NCBI RefSeq assembly: GCF_026420845.1
Contig: NZ_JAOWCB010000002.1
Span: 305,201 to 369,200, forward strand
Origin: Streptomyces sp. PR69
Lineage (GTDB): Bacteria > Actinomycetota > Actinomycetes > Streptomycetales > Streptomycetaceae
DNA: 64,000 bases
Reading direction: 5' to 3'
Shown here: piece by piece, positions 52,130 to 60,033 of the stretch
Position numbering within the stretch: position 1 is the first letter of the stretch
Layout: every line of letters starts with the position of its first letter
Position numbers and translations under genes: made by a program
Notes under the pieces: generated by a model
The model's database searches: none
Seen by the model: the letters and a program-made list of their open reading frames with translations, nothing else
What the model was told of the DNA's origin: nothing

Positions 52130-53938
52130 CTATCTTCTAACCTCGTACGTCTTCTTCTCGATCAGCTTGCCGTCCTTGAAGCAGAACCGGAACACCGGCT
52201 CGGTGTCGATACTCTCCCCCACCTCGGACGACATCAACACCAGGCACTCCGCGCCCTCCGGCGGCTTCGGCCCCTTGCCCTGCAGTCCCAGGGTGGCGAT
52301 CGTCTCGCCGTCCGGCAGCCGCTCCCGCACCTCGTTCTCGTCGGCCCCCACCTGCACGCGCGCGTACTCGGCAGGCTCGATCATCCCCTTGTCCATTTCC
52401 CCTGCGAGGAACACCATTCCGAAGACGGCCACGGCCGCCAGCGCGACCATCGCCGCCACAGCGATGCCGCATCCGAGCAGCACATTGCCGACCCGGCGGC
52501 GGGGGTGCGCCGCGCCGGCCTCCCCCGCCGCGAGCAGATCAGCGTCCGGGTCGGTGGCCGACGCCCCCGCCGAGGAGGCATCGAGGAACGGGGAGGCGGC
52601 CTCCACCCCTCCGTACGGCAGCACGCCCGCGACCCGGAAGCCACCGCCGTCCGCAGCCCCGGCATAGACCATGCCGCCGACCAGCCGTGCCCGCTCCCGC
52701 AGCCCGGTCAGCCCCTGCCCGCCGCTGACGGCCGCGCCGGGCGTCCCGCCGCCGTCCGCCGGGCCGTTGACAACCTCGATCACGAACGAGTCCGGCTCAT
52801 ACCTCAGTTCGACGCAGATCGCCGCGCCCGGGGCATGTTTGTAGGCGTTGGTCAGCGCCTCCTGCACGATGCGGTACGCGGCGTGGTCGGCGGCCGCCGC
52901 CAGCGGCCGGGGTTCCCCCGCGCGGCGCAGCTCCACCCGGTTTCCGGCCGCCCGGCCGGCCTCGACCAGCGCGTCGATGCCCGCGGCGCCGCGTCCGGCT
53001 CGCCCGGACTCGTCCGGCGCCGGATGCGCCCCCGCCGAAGCCGACGGCCCCGATGCCCCCGCCAGAGCCGCCCCCGGCGGCTCCGGGGCTTCGACTCCGT
53101 CGCGGAGGATCCCGACGACCTCGCGCAGCTCGTGCATGGCGGTCACCGACGCCCCGCGCAGCACGGCGACCGCCTCCCGCTGCCGCTCGGTCAGCTCAGG
53201 GTCCACCTCCAGGGCGCCGGTGTGCACGGAGATCAGCGCCAGTTGGTGGCCAAGGCTGTCGTGCATGTCCTGGGCGATCCGCTGGCGCTCGCGCAGCCGC
53301 GCCTGCCCGGCCACCATGGCGCGCTCGCGCAGCAGCTGGGCGTTGCGTTCCCGGAGTGCGTGCAGGAGGGTGCGGCGCTGCGTCCAGTAGCGGCTGGCCA
53401 GGCCGGGCACGACCGCGGTCGCGAGGAAGTAGAGGGTGATGAGGAGCGTCAGGAACAGCGGAGCCTGTCTGCCCTCTTCGTTGAGCAGCGTGACGCCGAT
53501 GCAGACGGCGTACGCGGCGGTGAACGCGGCCAGTGCGCGGCCCGGCCCGGCGATCCTGCGCCCGGCCGACCAGCCGACCACGACCAGCAGTGGCATGAAG
53601 CCGCCGAGGTGCGGGATGAGCGCGGCGGTGACGATCAGCACGGTGGCGGGCAGCCGCCGCCGCAGCAGGGAGAGCAACACCGCCGCGAGGGCGACGGCCA
53701 GGGTCCGGAATCCGCCGCTGGTCAGCAGTTCCTCGGTGCCGGCGGCCATGACGCCGAGGACGAGCGCGACCACCGCCTCGACGGCGGTCCGCCGCGGCGA
53801 CCACATGTCGGGAGGGGCCAGCCACTTCCAGCCGTCCCGGATCCGGCTGTCCCGGATCCGGCTGCCCCATGCGGCCCCCGCGCGCCGGGCGTTCTCTCCC
53901 CGGCCGTGCCCTCGCCGGGCGTTCGATGACGTGTCCAC
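52130..53938 (-). CDS. DesK-type sensor kinase with an extra C-terminal membrane/outer domain
   Basis: A 602-residue histidine kinase from GTG 53938. Four to five N-terminal membrane helices, then the HisKA_3 box RQRIAQDMHDSLGHQL with the phospho-His, an HATPase with EALTNAYKHA and GQGLTGLRERA. Unusually, after the ATPase domain a linker leads to another membrane helix (about 483-513) and an 85-residue tail (about 517-602). The tail opens IEPAEYARVQVGADENEVRERL, similar to the SmpA/BLIP-like fold, and has two Cys (about 563 and 584). By topology the tail is outside the membrane. Such a kinase could sense both within the membrane and, through the tail, outside. It is upstream of its response regulator. 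Confidence 0.85.
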   Translation of the reverse strand: MDTSSNARRGHGRGENARRAGAAWGSRIRDSRIRDGWKWLAPPDMWSPRRTAVEAVVALVLGVMAAGTEELLTSGGFRTLAVALAAVLLSLLRRRLPATVLIVTAALIPHLGGFMPLLVVVGWSAGRRIAGPGRALAAFTAAYAVCIGVTLLNEEGRQAPLFLTLLITLYFLATAVVPGLASRYWTQRRTLLHALRERNAQLLRERAMVAGQARLRERQRIAQDMHDSLGHQLALISVHTGALEVDPELTERQREAVAVLRGASVTAMHELREVVGILRDGVEAPEPPGAALAGASGPSASAGAHPAPDESGRAGRGAAGIDALVEAGRAAGNRVELRRAGEPRPLAAAADHAAYRIVQEALTNAYKHAPGAAICVELRYEPDSFVIEVVNGPADGGGTPGAAVSGGQGLTGLRERARLVGGMVYAGAADGGGFRVAGVLPYGGVEAASPFLDASSAGASATDPDADLLAAGEAGAAHPRRRVGNVLLGCGIAVAAMVALAAVAVFGMVFLAGEMDKGMIEPAEYARVQVGADENEVRERLPDGETIATLGLQGKGPKPPEGAECLVLMSSEVGESIDTEPVFRFCFKDGKLIEKKTYEVRR

Positions 53939-54262
53939 CCGGGCACCCTAGGCAGCGCCCGCATCCGCCGACGGCCCACTTTCGTCGCGCCCACCCGAGA
54001 CGATCGTCGCCGCTTCGTCCCGAAGGCGCGCCCCCGTCAGCGCGCCCCGTCAGCATGTCCGGTCCGCGCGTCCCGTCAGCACGCCCCCGTCAGCACGACC
54101 CCTTGGCCCGCACCTCCGCACAAGCGCCTTACGCGCCCGCCCGCACGCGCTTAGCGCCGGGCCCCGCGGGCCCCTCACGCCAAAGGCCCCTCACGCCACA
54201 GGCCTCTCACCCCGCGCCCGCGTCCCACGGCCTCTCACCCCGCGCCCGCATCCCACGGCCTC
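53939..54262. other. Gap with short repeats
   Basis: No gene in 324 bases. CCCGTCAGC(A/G)-type units recur between 54036 and 54095, and a 28-base tandem repeat occupies the end (see 54201-54273). Confidence 0.6.
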
Positions 54263-54273
54263 TCACCCCGCGG
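54201..54273. repeat. 28-bp tandem repeat running into the FAD oxidoreductase stop
   Basis: Units 54201-54228 and 54229-54256 (starting GGCCTCTCACCCCGCG) differ at one base, and a third, partial copy (54257-54273) overlaps the last codons of the minus-strand oxidoreductase. The array may have moved the stop codon. Confidence 0.85.
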
Positions 54274-55735
54274 CGACCTCCCCCGCGGCGGCCGCCCGGG
54301 CCGGTATGAAGCCGTCGGGCCCGGTGGCCGCGCGCCGTTCCGCGGCCGTCAGCGGCGGGCCGGCGAGCGGGCTTCTGCCGGGGCCGCGCAGGGCGCCCAC
54401 CACGATGTCCGGGTGCAGCCACGAGGTGATCGGCTCGGACATGGTGAGGACGCCCAGAAAGGCCCGGGTCAGCTGGGCGCGCCCCGTGGCCGCGAGGGCG
54501 AGCCGGTCGACGTACCGGTTGGCGAGCGCCGCGCCCGGCCGGGGCGGGCGGCCCTCGGCCAGGGCGCCCGGGTACAGGATGTCCTGCGAGGTGGCCAGCT
54601 CCCAGGCCAGCCCGGTGGGCCGGGCGATGGCCCGCTGGACGCCACGGGCCAGGCCCGGAGCGCGCAGCCCGCCGTGCCGCAGGGCGTCGCGGAGGTGTAC
54701 GAGGCTCTGGGCGGCCACGCTCATCCCCTGGCCGTACAGCGGGTTGTAGGTGGCCACCGCGTCCCCGGCCACGACGAACCCCTCGGGCCAGCTTTGGGCC
54801 CGCTCGAAGTACCGCCGCCGGTTGACAGTGCTGCGGGAGAGCGTGACCTCCCGGGTCAGCGGCTCGGTCCCGGCGATCAGCTCGCCGACGACCGGGTGCC
54901 GCACCGCACGCGCGAACGCCTCGAACTGGTCCGGGTCGCGGGTGGGTTCGCCGCCGCGGGTGCCGGAGAGCGTCACCAGCCAGCGTCCCCCTTCCACCGG
55001 GACGATCGTCGCCGTCTGCCCGGGCGCCGGGTCGCCGGGGTCGGACTGGACGTTGACGATGGGGAAGTTCTCGCTGCCGGCGGGGGCCCGGTAGGCGCGG
55101 CTGGCGTACACCAGACCCGAGTCGACCTCGGCCTGTTCGATGCCGTCCACGCCCAGCGCCCGCAGCCAGTCGAGGGCGCGGGAGCCGCGGCCGCTCGCGT
55201 CGAGGACCAGGTCGGCGTCGAGCAGGCGCTCCCGGCCGTCGGGGCCGGCCACCCGCACTCCGGTCACCCGCTCGCCCGTGCCGGTGAGGGCCAGCATGTC
55301 GTGGCCCGTCAGGACGCGGACGCCGCGCAGGCTCAGCACCCGCTCCCGTACGGCCCAGTCCAGCAGGTCGCGGGAGCAGGCGATGGCGTACTGCATCTCC
55401 GGCCAGCGTCTGAGCCAGCCCTTCGCGGTCAGCGACACCAGGCCGGTGGGCAGCGGGATGCGCCGGGCGCCGGCGGCCAGCCAGCGGCTTGTGATGCCGG
55501 GCAGCAGCTGTTCGAAGGCCCGCGCCCCGCCTGACCACAGCAGATGCACATGGCGTGCCTGGGGCAGGGACCGGCGCGGCTGAGGCCCTTCGGGCAGCAC
55601 ATCGCGTTCGACGACCGTGACCTCGTCGGCGAAACCGGCCAGTGCCGCCGCCCCGAGCATGCCGGCCAGGCCGCCGCCGATGACCACGGCACGGCGCGCT
55701 GCGGTGGAAGGGGCGGGCGGGGTGGGAGGCGTCAT
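54263..55735 (-). CDS. FAD-dependent oxidoreductase (aromatic hydroxylase/epoxidase-like)
   Basis: A 490-residue flavoprotein of the PHBH/squalene-epoxidase-like group. An N-terminal GxGxxG site (VVIGGGLAGMLGAAAL) is followed by VVERD, the central RDLLDWAVRERV helix and the FAD motif G-F-V-V-A-G-D-A-V-A-T-Y-N-P-L-Y-G-Q-G-M. It has no tryptophan-halogenase WxWxIP motif. The substrate is unknown. Its ATG overlaps the stop of the membrane protein gene by four bases (ATGA), so it is the third gene of the ImmA/IrrE cassette. Confidence 0.85.
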   Translation of the reverse strand: MTPPTPPAPSTAARRAVVIGGGLAGMLGAAALAGFADEVTVVERDVLPEGPQPRRSLPQARHVHLLWSGGARAFEQLLPGITSRWLAAGARRIPLPTGLVSLTAKGWLRRWPEMQYAIACSRDLLDWAVRERVLSLRGVRVLTGHDMLALTGTGERVTGVRVAGPDGRERLLDADLVLDASGRGSRALDWLRALGVDGIEQAEVDSGLVYASRAYRAPAGSENFPIVNVQSDPGDPAPGQTATIVPVEGGRWLVTLSGTRGGEPTRDPDQFEAFARAVRHPVVGELIAGTEPLTREVTLSRSTVNRRRYFERAQSWPEGFVVAGDAVATYNPLYGQGMSVAAQSLVHLRDALRHGGLRAPGLARGVQRAIARPTGLAWELATSQDILYPGALAEGRPPRPGAALANRYVDRLALAATGRAQLTRAFLGVLTMSEPITSWLHPDIVVGALRGPGRSPLAGPPLTAAERRAATGPDGFIPARAAAAGEVAAG

Positions 55736-56988
55736 CGCGGGCTGCTCTCTCTCGGGGCCGCTTCCTGGCGTGCGGCGGCGACGATGGGGGACTGCAGGGC
55801 GTTCGACAGCTGTACCAGCCGGCGGCGTCCCGGGCTGAGGACCGCGGTGAGCGCCATGGCCGCCGTGGCGGCGCTCTCCTCGCTCACCGGCGACGGGCCC
55901 GGTCCCCCGTCCGGCTCTGGGCCCGGCCCTCGGTCCAGCTCCGAGCCCGGCTCCGGGCGGCGGGACCGCGACTCCACGGCGGCGGCCACCATGGCCGCCA
56001 CGCCGACCACGGCCGCCCGGTCCTCGCTCGCCCCGCCGGCGGCGGCCGTGTCATGGGCGCGCCGCCGGACGAGGTCGTCGAGGTACGGCTGGAGCCTGAG
56101 CAGCTCGTCGTGGATGACGGTCTCCCGCACGGTCAGCAGCATGTCCGGCGCCGACCACCACGGGATCCGCGGCATCGCGGCCCGCTGCTGCGCCGGGCCG
56201 CGCAGCAGCCGCCACAGCGGGCCAAGGCGGGCGTGGCCGGTCCAGGCCCGGCAGGCGTCACTGAGCTGCGGCCCCAGCAGCGGCAGCAGGAATCCGACGG
56301 TCACGGTCAGCCCCCCGGCGGCGACGAGGGGCGGCGCGACCGAGGTGCTCAGGACGTCCCAGTCCCGTCCGGTCCAGCGGGCGGCGACCGCGGCGAGCTT
56401 GGCGATCCCGAAGAGGAGGTTGAGCACAAAGCCGGCGACGAGCACGACAAGGCCGGCGCGCAGCCACTGCCGCACCTCGCGCGCCCAGCGCAGACACAGC
56501 GTGGTCGTCACCACGGCGGAGACCATATGGGCGGTGAGATAGGTGACGATCATCTCCCGGATGTACGGGGTGGTCGCGTAGTACGTGTCCAGGTCCCGCA
56601 GCCGTTCGACGGGGGCGTCGCCCAGGAAGAAGAAGACGGGCAGCGCGGTGATGGCCGCCGCGTAGACGGCGGACCAGGCACGCGACCTGGCCCGGACCTC
56701 CTCCGGGGCCCCGCCGCGCCAGTTGACGATGAGCAGCAGGCAGGCGCAGCTGAAGGCGGAGGTGAGGCTGTAGACCAGGGGCGCCGAGACATTGGGGACG
56801 CCGGTCAGGTCGTTGACCGCGCGGATGGTGGGCGGGGCGGCGAAGAAGAAGCAGCAGGCCGCGGTGAAGATCAGGAAGTTCACGGAGCGCACCAGCGGAT
56901 CCCGCCAGCCGCGCCGCAGCGCGGGCAGCTTGGCGAGGAAGGCGATGCCCAGGGCCACGGCGGGCACGTAGTAGTCGGTGTTCCGCAC
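55732..56988 (-). CDS. MAB_1171c-type (DUF6545) membrane protein
   Basis: A 418-residue protein whose first 270 residues contain seven or so membrane helices (FLIFTAACCFFFA, VVTTTLCLRWA, GLVVLVAGFVLNLLFGIAKLAAV, LTVTVGFLLPLLGPQL). The C-terminal 140 residues are cytoplasmic, with a conserved TVRETVIHDELLRLQPYLDD...RRRAHD stretch typical of the family often labelled putative transporter in Streptomyces. It starts 3 bases after the ImmA/IrrE gene and overlaps the FAD gene. Role unknown; in many genomes it accompanies an ImmA/IrrE gene. Confidence 0.78.
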   Translation of the reverse strand: MRNTDYYVPAVALGIAFLAKLPALRRGWRDPLVRSVNFLIFTAACCFFFAAPPTIRAVNDLTGVPNVSAPLVYSLTSAFSCACLLLIVNWRGGAPEEVRARSRAWSAVYAAAITALPVFFFLGDAPVERLRDLDTYYATTPYIREMIVTYLTAHMVSAVVTTTLCLRWAREVRQWLRAGLVVLVAGFVLNLLFGIAKLAAVAARWTGRDWDVLSTSVAPPLVAAGGLTVTVGFLLPLLGPQLSDACRAWTGHARLGPLWRLLRGPAQQRAAMPRIPWWSAPDMLLTVRETVIHDELLRLQPYLDDLVRRRAHDTAAAGGASEDRAAVVGVAAMVAAAVESRSRRPEPGSELDRGPGPEPDGGPGPSPVSEESAATAAMALTAVLSPGRRRLVQLSNALQSPIVAAARQEAAPRESSPR

Positions 56989-56991
56989 GTG

Positions 56992-57531
56992 TCATCCCCG
57001 GCGGCGCCCGAGCGAGGCCTGGATGCGCCGGGCCAGCTCGCTGCGCGGGGTCTCCTCGTCCGGCGCGTCCTCCAGCCAGCCGCGCAGCCGTGTCGCGAGG
57101 TTCAGCCCGAAGAACTCCGCGGCGGCCTCCTCGGCCTCGCGGAAGTCGGTGCGCGCCGCCACCTGGAGCGCGGCGTTGAGGTCGGCGTCCTCCGTGAGCA
57201 GCCGTGCCGCCACCGCGGTGCCCGCCTCGTGCTGCCCGCAGTGCCCGGCGACCATGTGCCATGCCTCATGGCCGAAGATCACCAGCTGGTGCCAGGGGCT
57301 GGTGTGCTCCTGGACGCAGATCATGTCGCGGTCGGCCAGATCGAGGTACAGCCCGCTTGCGGTGCCCGGGGGAAACGTCACTGCGCGCCAGAGGACGGGC
57401 CTGCCGCGCCGCTTCTGCAGCTGGGCGCAGAGCGCGTCGAGCACCTCCTCGGGCGTCGACGGCCTGGCCAGCCCCGCCAGCGCACCCGTGAGTTCGTCGC
57501 GCAGCTCGCGCATGGCGCCTTTCGTGCCCAC
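56992..57531 (-). CDS. ImmA/IrrE-type metallopeptidase-like protein
   Basis: A 179-residue protein from GTG 57531, four bases after GGGGGAG. The zinc-peptidase helix H-E-A-W-H lies at residues 88-92, followed by a helix with AGHCGQHEAG and the third ligand candidate Glu in REAEEAAAEFFG. ImmA/IrrE proteases cleave XRE-type repressors or are the toxin-like half of a regulatory pair. Here no XRE gene is adjacent; the partner is instead a membrane protein and an FAD enzyme in one operon. A protease that controls or processes those partners is inference. Confidence 0.82.
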   Translation of the reverse strand: MGTKGAMRELRDELTGALAGLARPSTPEEVLDALCAQLQKRRGRPVLWRAVTFPPGTASGLYLDLADRDMICVQEHTSPWHQLVIFGHEAWHMVAGHCGQHEAGTAVAARLLTEDADLNAALQVAARTDFREAEEAAAEFFGLNLATRLRGWLEDAPDEETPRSELARRIQASLGRRRG

Positions 57532-57872
57532 TTCACTCCCCCTGGTCGGCGGCAGGTTCGCTGGACCCGGTCGGCGTCTGTCGCGCTCCGCCCGGCGCGC
57601 GGCTGCGCCGAACGCCGTTGACGATAGGCGTGGTTGCTGGGTGCCGCCGTCAATACTAGGCATCATCGTCGCGGCGGGACCGGTGATGCGTAAGGGGCTG
57701 CGCTGCCTGTGCCCGCCGCCGCGCGGGTCGGCTCCGCAGCGTATCGGCGTGCGTACGGGATGGCGCGCGCCTACGCGGCGCAGGTTTCGCCGTGGATCGT
57801 CAGCCCCCGGGGAGCAGTGCTGGTCCCGGGGTCTCCTCCCCTGGCCGGCGGCCGGGGGAGGAGACGCTGCCG
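57532..57872. other. Upstream region of the ImmA/IrrE operon
   Basis: No gene in 341 bases. TTGACG (57618-57623) and its inverted copy CGTCAA (57648-57653) flank a 24-base spacer and could be promoter or operator half-sites for the ImmA/IrrE operon. The part beyond 57700 is unremarkable. Confidence 0.5.
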
Positions 57873-58154
57873 TCACGCTGTCGTCAGGTGCGCGAGGTCG
57901 TTCGCGTACTTCTCGATGAAGGCCGGCGACAGCCGCGGGATCTCGCCCGCCGGGCCGAGGCGTGCGCCCTCGACTGCGGCCTGGAAACGGGCGGAGGGGA
58001 TCGCGGATCCGTTGATGACGGCCTCCGGTTTCCGGTGTGCGTCCAGGAGCGGGAGTATCGAGTGCTTCCGCTGTGCTTCGGGAGCCGCACGCAGGGCCGT
58101 CTCGAACCGGGCGAGCCAGTCGTCGTAGTCGTCGACGCGGTCGATGCGGTGCCC
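57873..58154 (-). pseudogene. C-terminal remnant of a thioester-reductase-domain protein
   Basis: About 93 residues ([20 protein letters not shown]...FIEKYANDLAHLTTA) match the last part of the NAD-dependent thioester reductase domain of carboxylic-acid-reductase/NRPS-type proteins. The Rossmann part and everything N-terminal are absent. The frame upstream on the minus strand turns into unrelated Arg-rich sequence because the DNA there belongs to another gene fragment on the opposite strand. No start codon context is plausible, so it is a truncated relic. Confidence 0.75.
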
Positions 58155-58168
58155 GGCCCGGCCGCTCC

Positions 58169-58462
58169 GGCGGCACCGAGGGCGGCCTGACCACCGGGGA
58201 ACTCCTGCGTGTACGGGCCGCGATGAAGCCGATCGCGACCGTGCCGCGCGCACTGGCCGCCGTGGACGTCGCCACCGGTGAGGCGACCGCCGCCCACCAC
58301 CAGCGCTCGGACGTCTGCGCCGTGCCGGCCGCCGGGATTGTGGCGGAGGCGATGGTGGCGCTGGTCCTCGCCGACGCGGTGGCGGAGAAGTTCGGCGGCG
58401 ACAGCACCGCCGAGACCCGTCGCAACGTCACCGGTTTTCTGGACCACTTGGAGATCGCATGA
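58169..58462 (+). pseudogene. 3' remnant of chorismate synthase (aroC)
   Basis: About 97 residues from [13 protein letters not shown] to the stop match the C-terminal third of chorismate synthase ([48 protein letters not shown]). The first two thirds are missing; the junction with the opposite-strand thioester-reductase relic is within 14 bases. The stop overlaps the next ATG by four bases (ATGA), as in the normal aroC-aroK junction of actinobacteria. Confidence 0.82.
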
Positions 58463-58719
58463 CCTTCCCTCTCGCCGTGCTCATCGGACCGCCCGGCGTG
58501 GGCAGGACCTCGGTCGCGAAGATCCTCGCGGCCCGCACGGGGACGACGGCACGCGACACCGACCAGGACGTCGTCCGGCTCACGGGCTGTTCCGTCAGCC
58601 AGATCTTCGCCGAGCGGGGCGAGCCGTACTTCCGCTCCCTTGAGCACGAGGCGATCCGCGCGGCACTGCGCGAACACTCCGGAGTGCTCGCCCTGGGCGG
58701 CGGGGCCGTCGTGCACCCT
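58459..58719 (+). pseudogene. 5' remnant of shikimate kinase (aroK)
   Basis: About 87 residues from the ATG match the N-half of shikimate kinase: phosphate loop G-P-P-G-V-G-R-T-S (the usual Lys is Arg), D-T-D-Q-D in the substrate site, IFAERGEPYFRSLEHEAI, and V-L-A-L-G-G-G-A-V. Homology ends at residue 87 and the frame continues as random sequence to 58890. The lid and C-terminal domain are missing, so it should be inactive. Confidence 0.8.
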
Positions 58720-58927
58720 CGACACGACCCTGGGCGTCCCGGGCCTCTCCGCCGAGGACGCGGACCAGGCCAAGGAGGCCTTCGTCACCGGGTTGCACGC
58801 GGCGATCGGCGTCGCCGCCGCGCTCACCTTCGCGCTTGGCTTCCTCGCGGTGCGCTGGCTGCCGCGCGAGGAGCGGGACGCGGCTGCTGAGGAGTTCCCG
58901 CGCCGGCAGGAGCAGGCGGTGTCCTGA
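58718..58927 (+). pseudogene. 3' remnant of a DHA2-type MFS transporter
   Basis: About 69 residues (TLDTTLGVPGLSAEDADQAK, EAFVTGLHAAIGVAAALTFALGFLAVRWL) match the final loop, last helix and tail of a 14-helix MFS exporter. It is joined out of frame directly to the shikimate kinase fragment. The complete MFS gene at 61397 ends in a similar G-A-F-V-T-G-L-H-A-A segment, but the two differ at most other positions. Confidence 0.75.
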
Positions 58928-58961
58928 GCTCTGGCGCACCGGCGCACACCCGGCACACTCC

Positions 58962-59002
58962 CTCCCGTACGACGCCCACCCCTTCCGGGCGTCGTACGGG
59001 AG
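58962..59002. terminator. Strong hairpin between the fragment cluster and the XRE gene
   Basis: A 16-bp perfect stem (CTCCCGTACGACGCCC and its complement) with a 9-base loop. It may be the original terminator of the transporter remnant and can also serve the XRE gene from the other side. Confidence 0.75.
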
Positions 59003-59021
59003 CGGCCGTTCGGCGCGCTGT

Positions 59022-59057
59022 CCGCTCAGTGCCGACAGTCCGCTCAGTGCCGACAGT
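59022..59057. repeat. 18-bp tandem repeat, 2 copies, plus GTCAGTACGG units
   Basis: CCGCTCAGTGCCGACAGT occurs at 59022-59039 and 59040-59057 and is followed by related GTCAGTACGG units to about 59100, running into the XRE gene 3' end. Confidence 0.8.
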
Positions 59058-59075
59058 ACGGTCTGGTCAGTACGG

Positions 59076-59963
59076 TCAGGTCAGTACGGCCTGGTCAGTG
59101 CTGTCCGGCTCCGGTTCGCCGGCCCGGCCGCTCTGCTGGGTCAGGACCCGCACCGCGTCGGCCGAGGTCGAGTCGTTCGCGGTGTAGACCTCGACCCGGT
59201 GGTCGGGGCTGTCGGGCTGGAGCCACACCTGGTAGTCCACGTTCACGGCGCCGACGGTGGGGTGCTGCAGGTGCATGGCCCCGACGGTGCAGTCGGAGAC
59301 GTCGCCGGTTGCCCACATCGTCGCGAAGTCGTCGCTGCGCATGGTGAGTTCCCCGATCAGGCCCGCGAGCCGGGCGTCAGTCGGGTACCGACCCGCGGTG
59401 AGCCGCAGATAGGCGACATGGACGCGGGCCAGCTCGTGCCAGTTGCGGTACATGTCGCGGGTGTGGGGGTCGAGGAAGAACATCCGGGGGATCGACGGAC
59501 GCTGCTCCTTCTCCCGCGGCGCCTCGTAGGAGATGTGCTCGGCGAAGAGCGCGTGCCCGGTGCGGTTCCACGCGAGCACGTCCCCACGCCTGCCGAGGAC
59601 GATCGCGGGGATGGCCTCGCCGAGTGACTCCAGGAGCGTGAGGACGCGCGGATGCGGCTCCTCGGGGGGCGGTTCGCTCAGGCCGGGCTTCGTGGGCTGC
59701 CGGGCGAGATTGTGCAGGTGGACGGTTTCCACCTGGTCGAGCCTGAGCACCCGGGCCAGCGCGTCGAGCACCTGCTCGGACGCCGTGTCGGCCTGCCCCT
59801 GCTCCAGGCGCGTGTAGTACCCCGCGCTCACTCCGGCGAGCTGAGCGAGCTCTTCACGCCTGAGGCCGGGGACCCGGCGGGAGGTGCCGTAGGTGCGCAG
59901 GCCGATCTCGGCCGGAGTGACCCGGTCACGGCGGCTCTTCAGGAACGTTCCGAGGCTCTCCAT
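59076..59963 (-). CDS. XRE-family regulator with MmyB-like ligand domain
   Basis: A 295-residue regulator from ATG 59963; the longer frame to 60320 runs into the IS element. The Cro/C1 helix-turn-helix (LRREELAQLAGVSAGYYTRLEQGQADTASEQVLDALARVL) is followed by a PAS-like MmyB domain (AIVLGRRGDVLAWNRTGHALF..., RNWHELARVHVAYLRLTAGRYP). Such regulators usually control a divergent oxidoreductase or efflux gene. Here the next plus-strand gene upstream is the MFS gene at 61397, now separated by the IS110 element. The C-terminus abuts short tandem repeats. Confidence 0.88.
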   Translation of the reverse strand: MESLGTFLKSRRDRVTPAEIGLRTYGTSRRVPGLRREELAQLAGVSAGYYTRLEQGQADTASEQVLDALARVLRLDQVETVHLHNLARQPTKPGLSEPPPEEPHPRVLTLLESLGEAIPAIVLGRRGDVLAWNRTGHALFAEHISYEAPREKEQRPSIPRMFFLDPHTRDMYRNWHELARVHVAYLRLTAGRYPTDARLAGLIGELTMRSDDFATMWATGDVSDCTVGAMHLQHPTVGAVNVDYQVWLQPDSPDHRVEVYTANDSTSADAVRVLTQQSGRAGEPEPDSTDQAVLT

Positions 59964-59995
59964 GCGTTCGAGCCTAAGACGCGGGCCAGGCCTGT

Positions 59996-60017
59996 GGGTG
60001 TACCTGTCGGGTGTACC
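59996..60017. promoter_or_regulatory. GGGTGTACC direct repeat upstream of the XRE gene
   Basis: Copies at 59996-60004 and 60009-60017, a 13-base period, 33 bases upstream of the start codon. A possible autoregulatory site. Confidence 0.45.
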
Positions 60018-60033
60018 CACGGCACGGGGATGG

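Noticed and set aside
54263..55735. Flavin-dependent halogenase
   Set aside because: The GxGxxG and GD motifs are generic to the FAD monooxygenase fold; the halogenase WxWxIP motif is not present.
58459..58890. Functional shikimate kinase
   Set aside because: Homology stops at residue 87, the lid and C-terminal parts are missing, and the phosphate-loop Lys is Arg.
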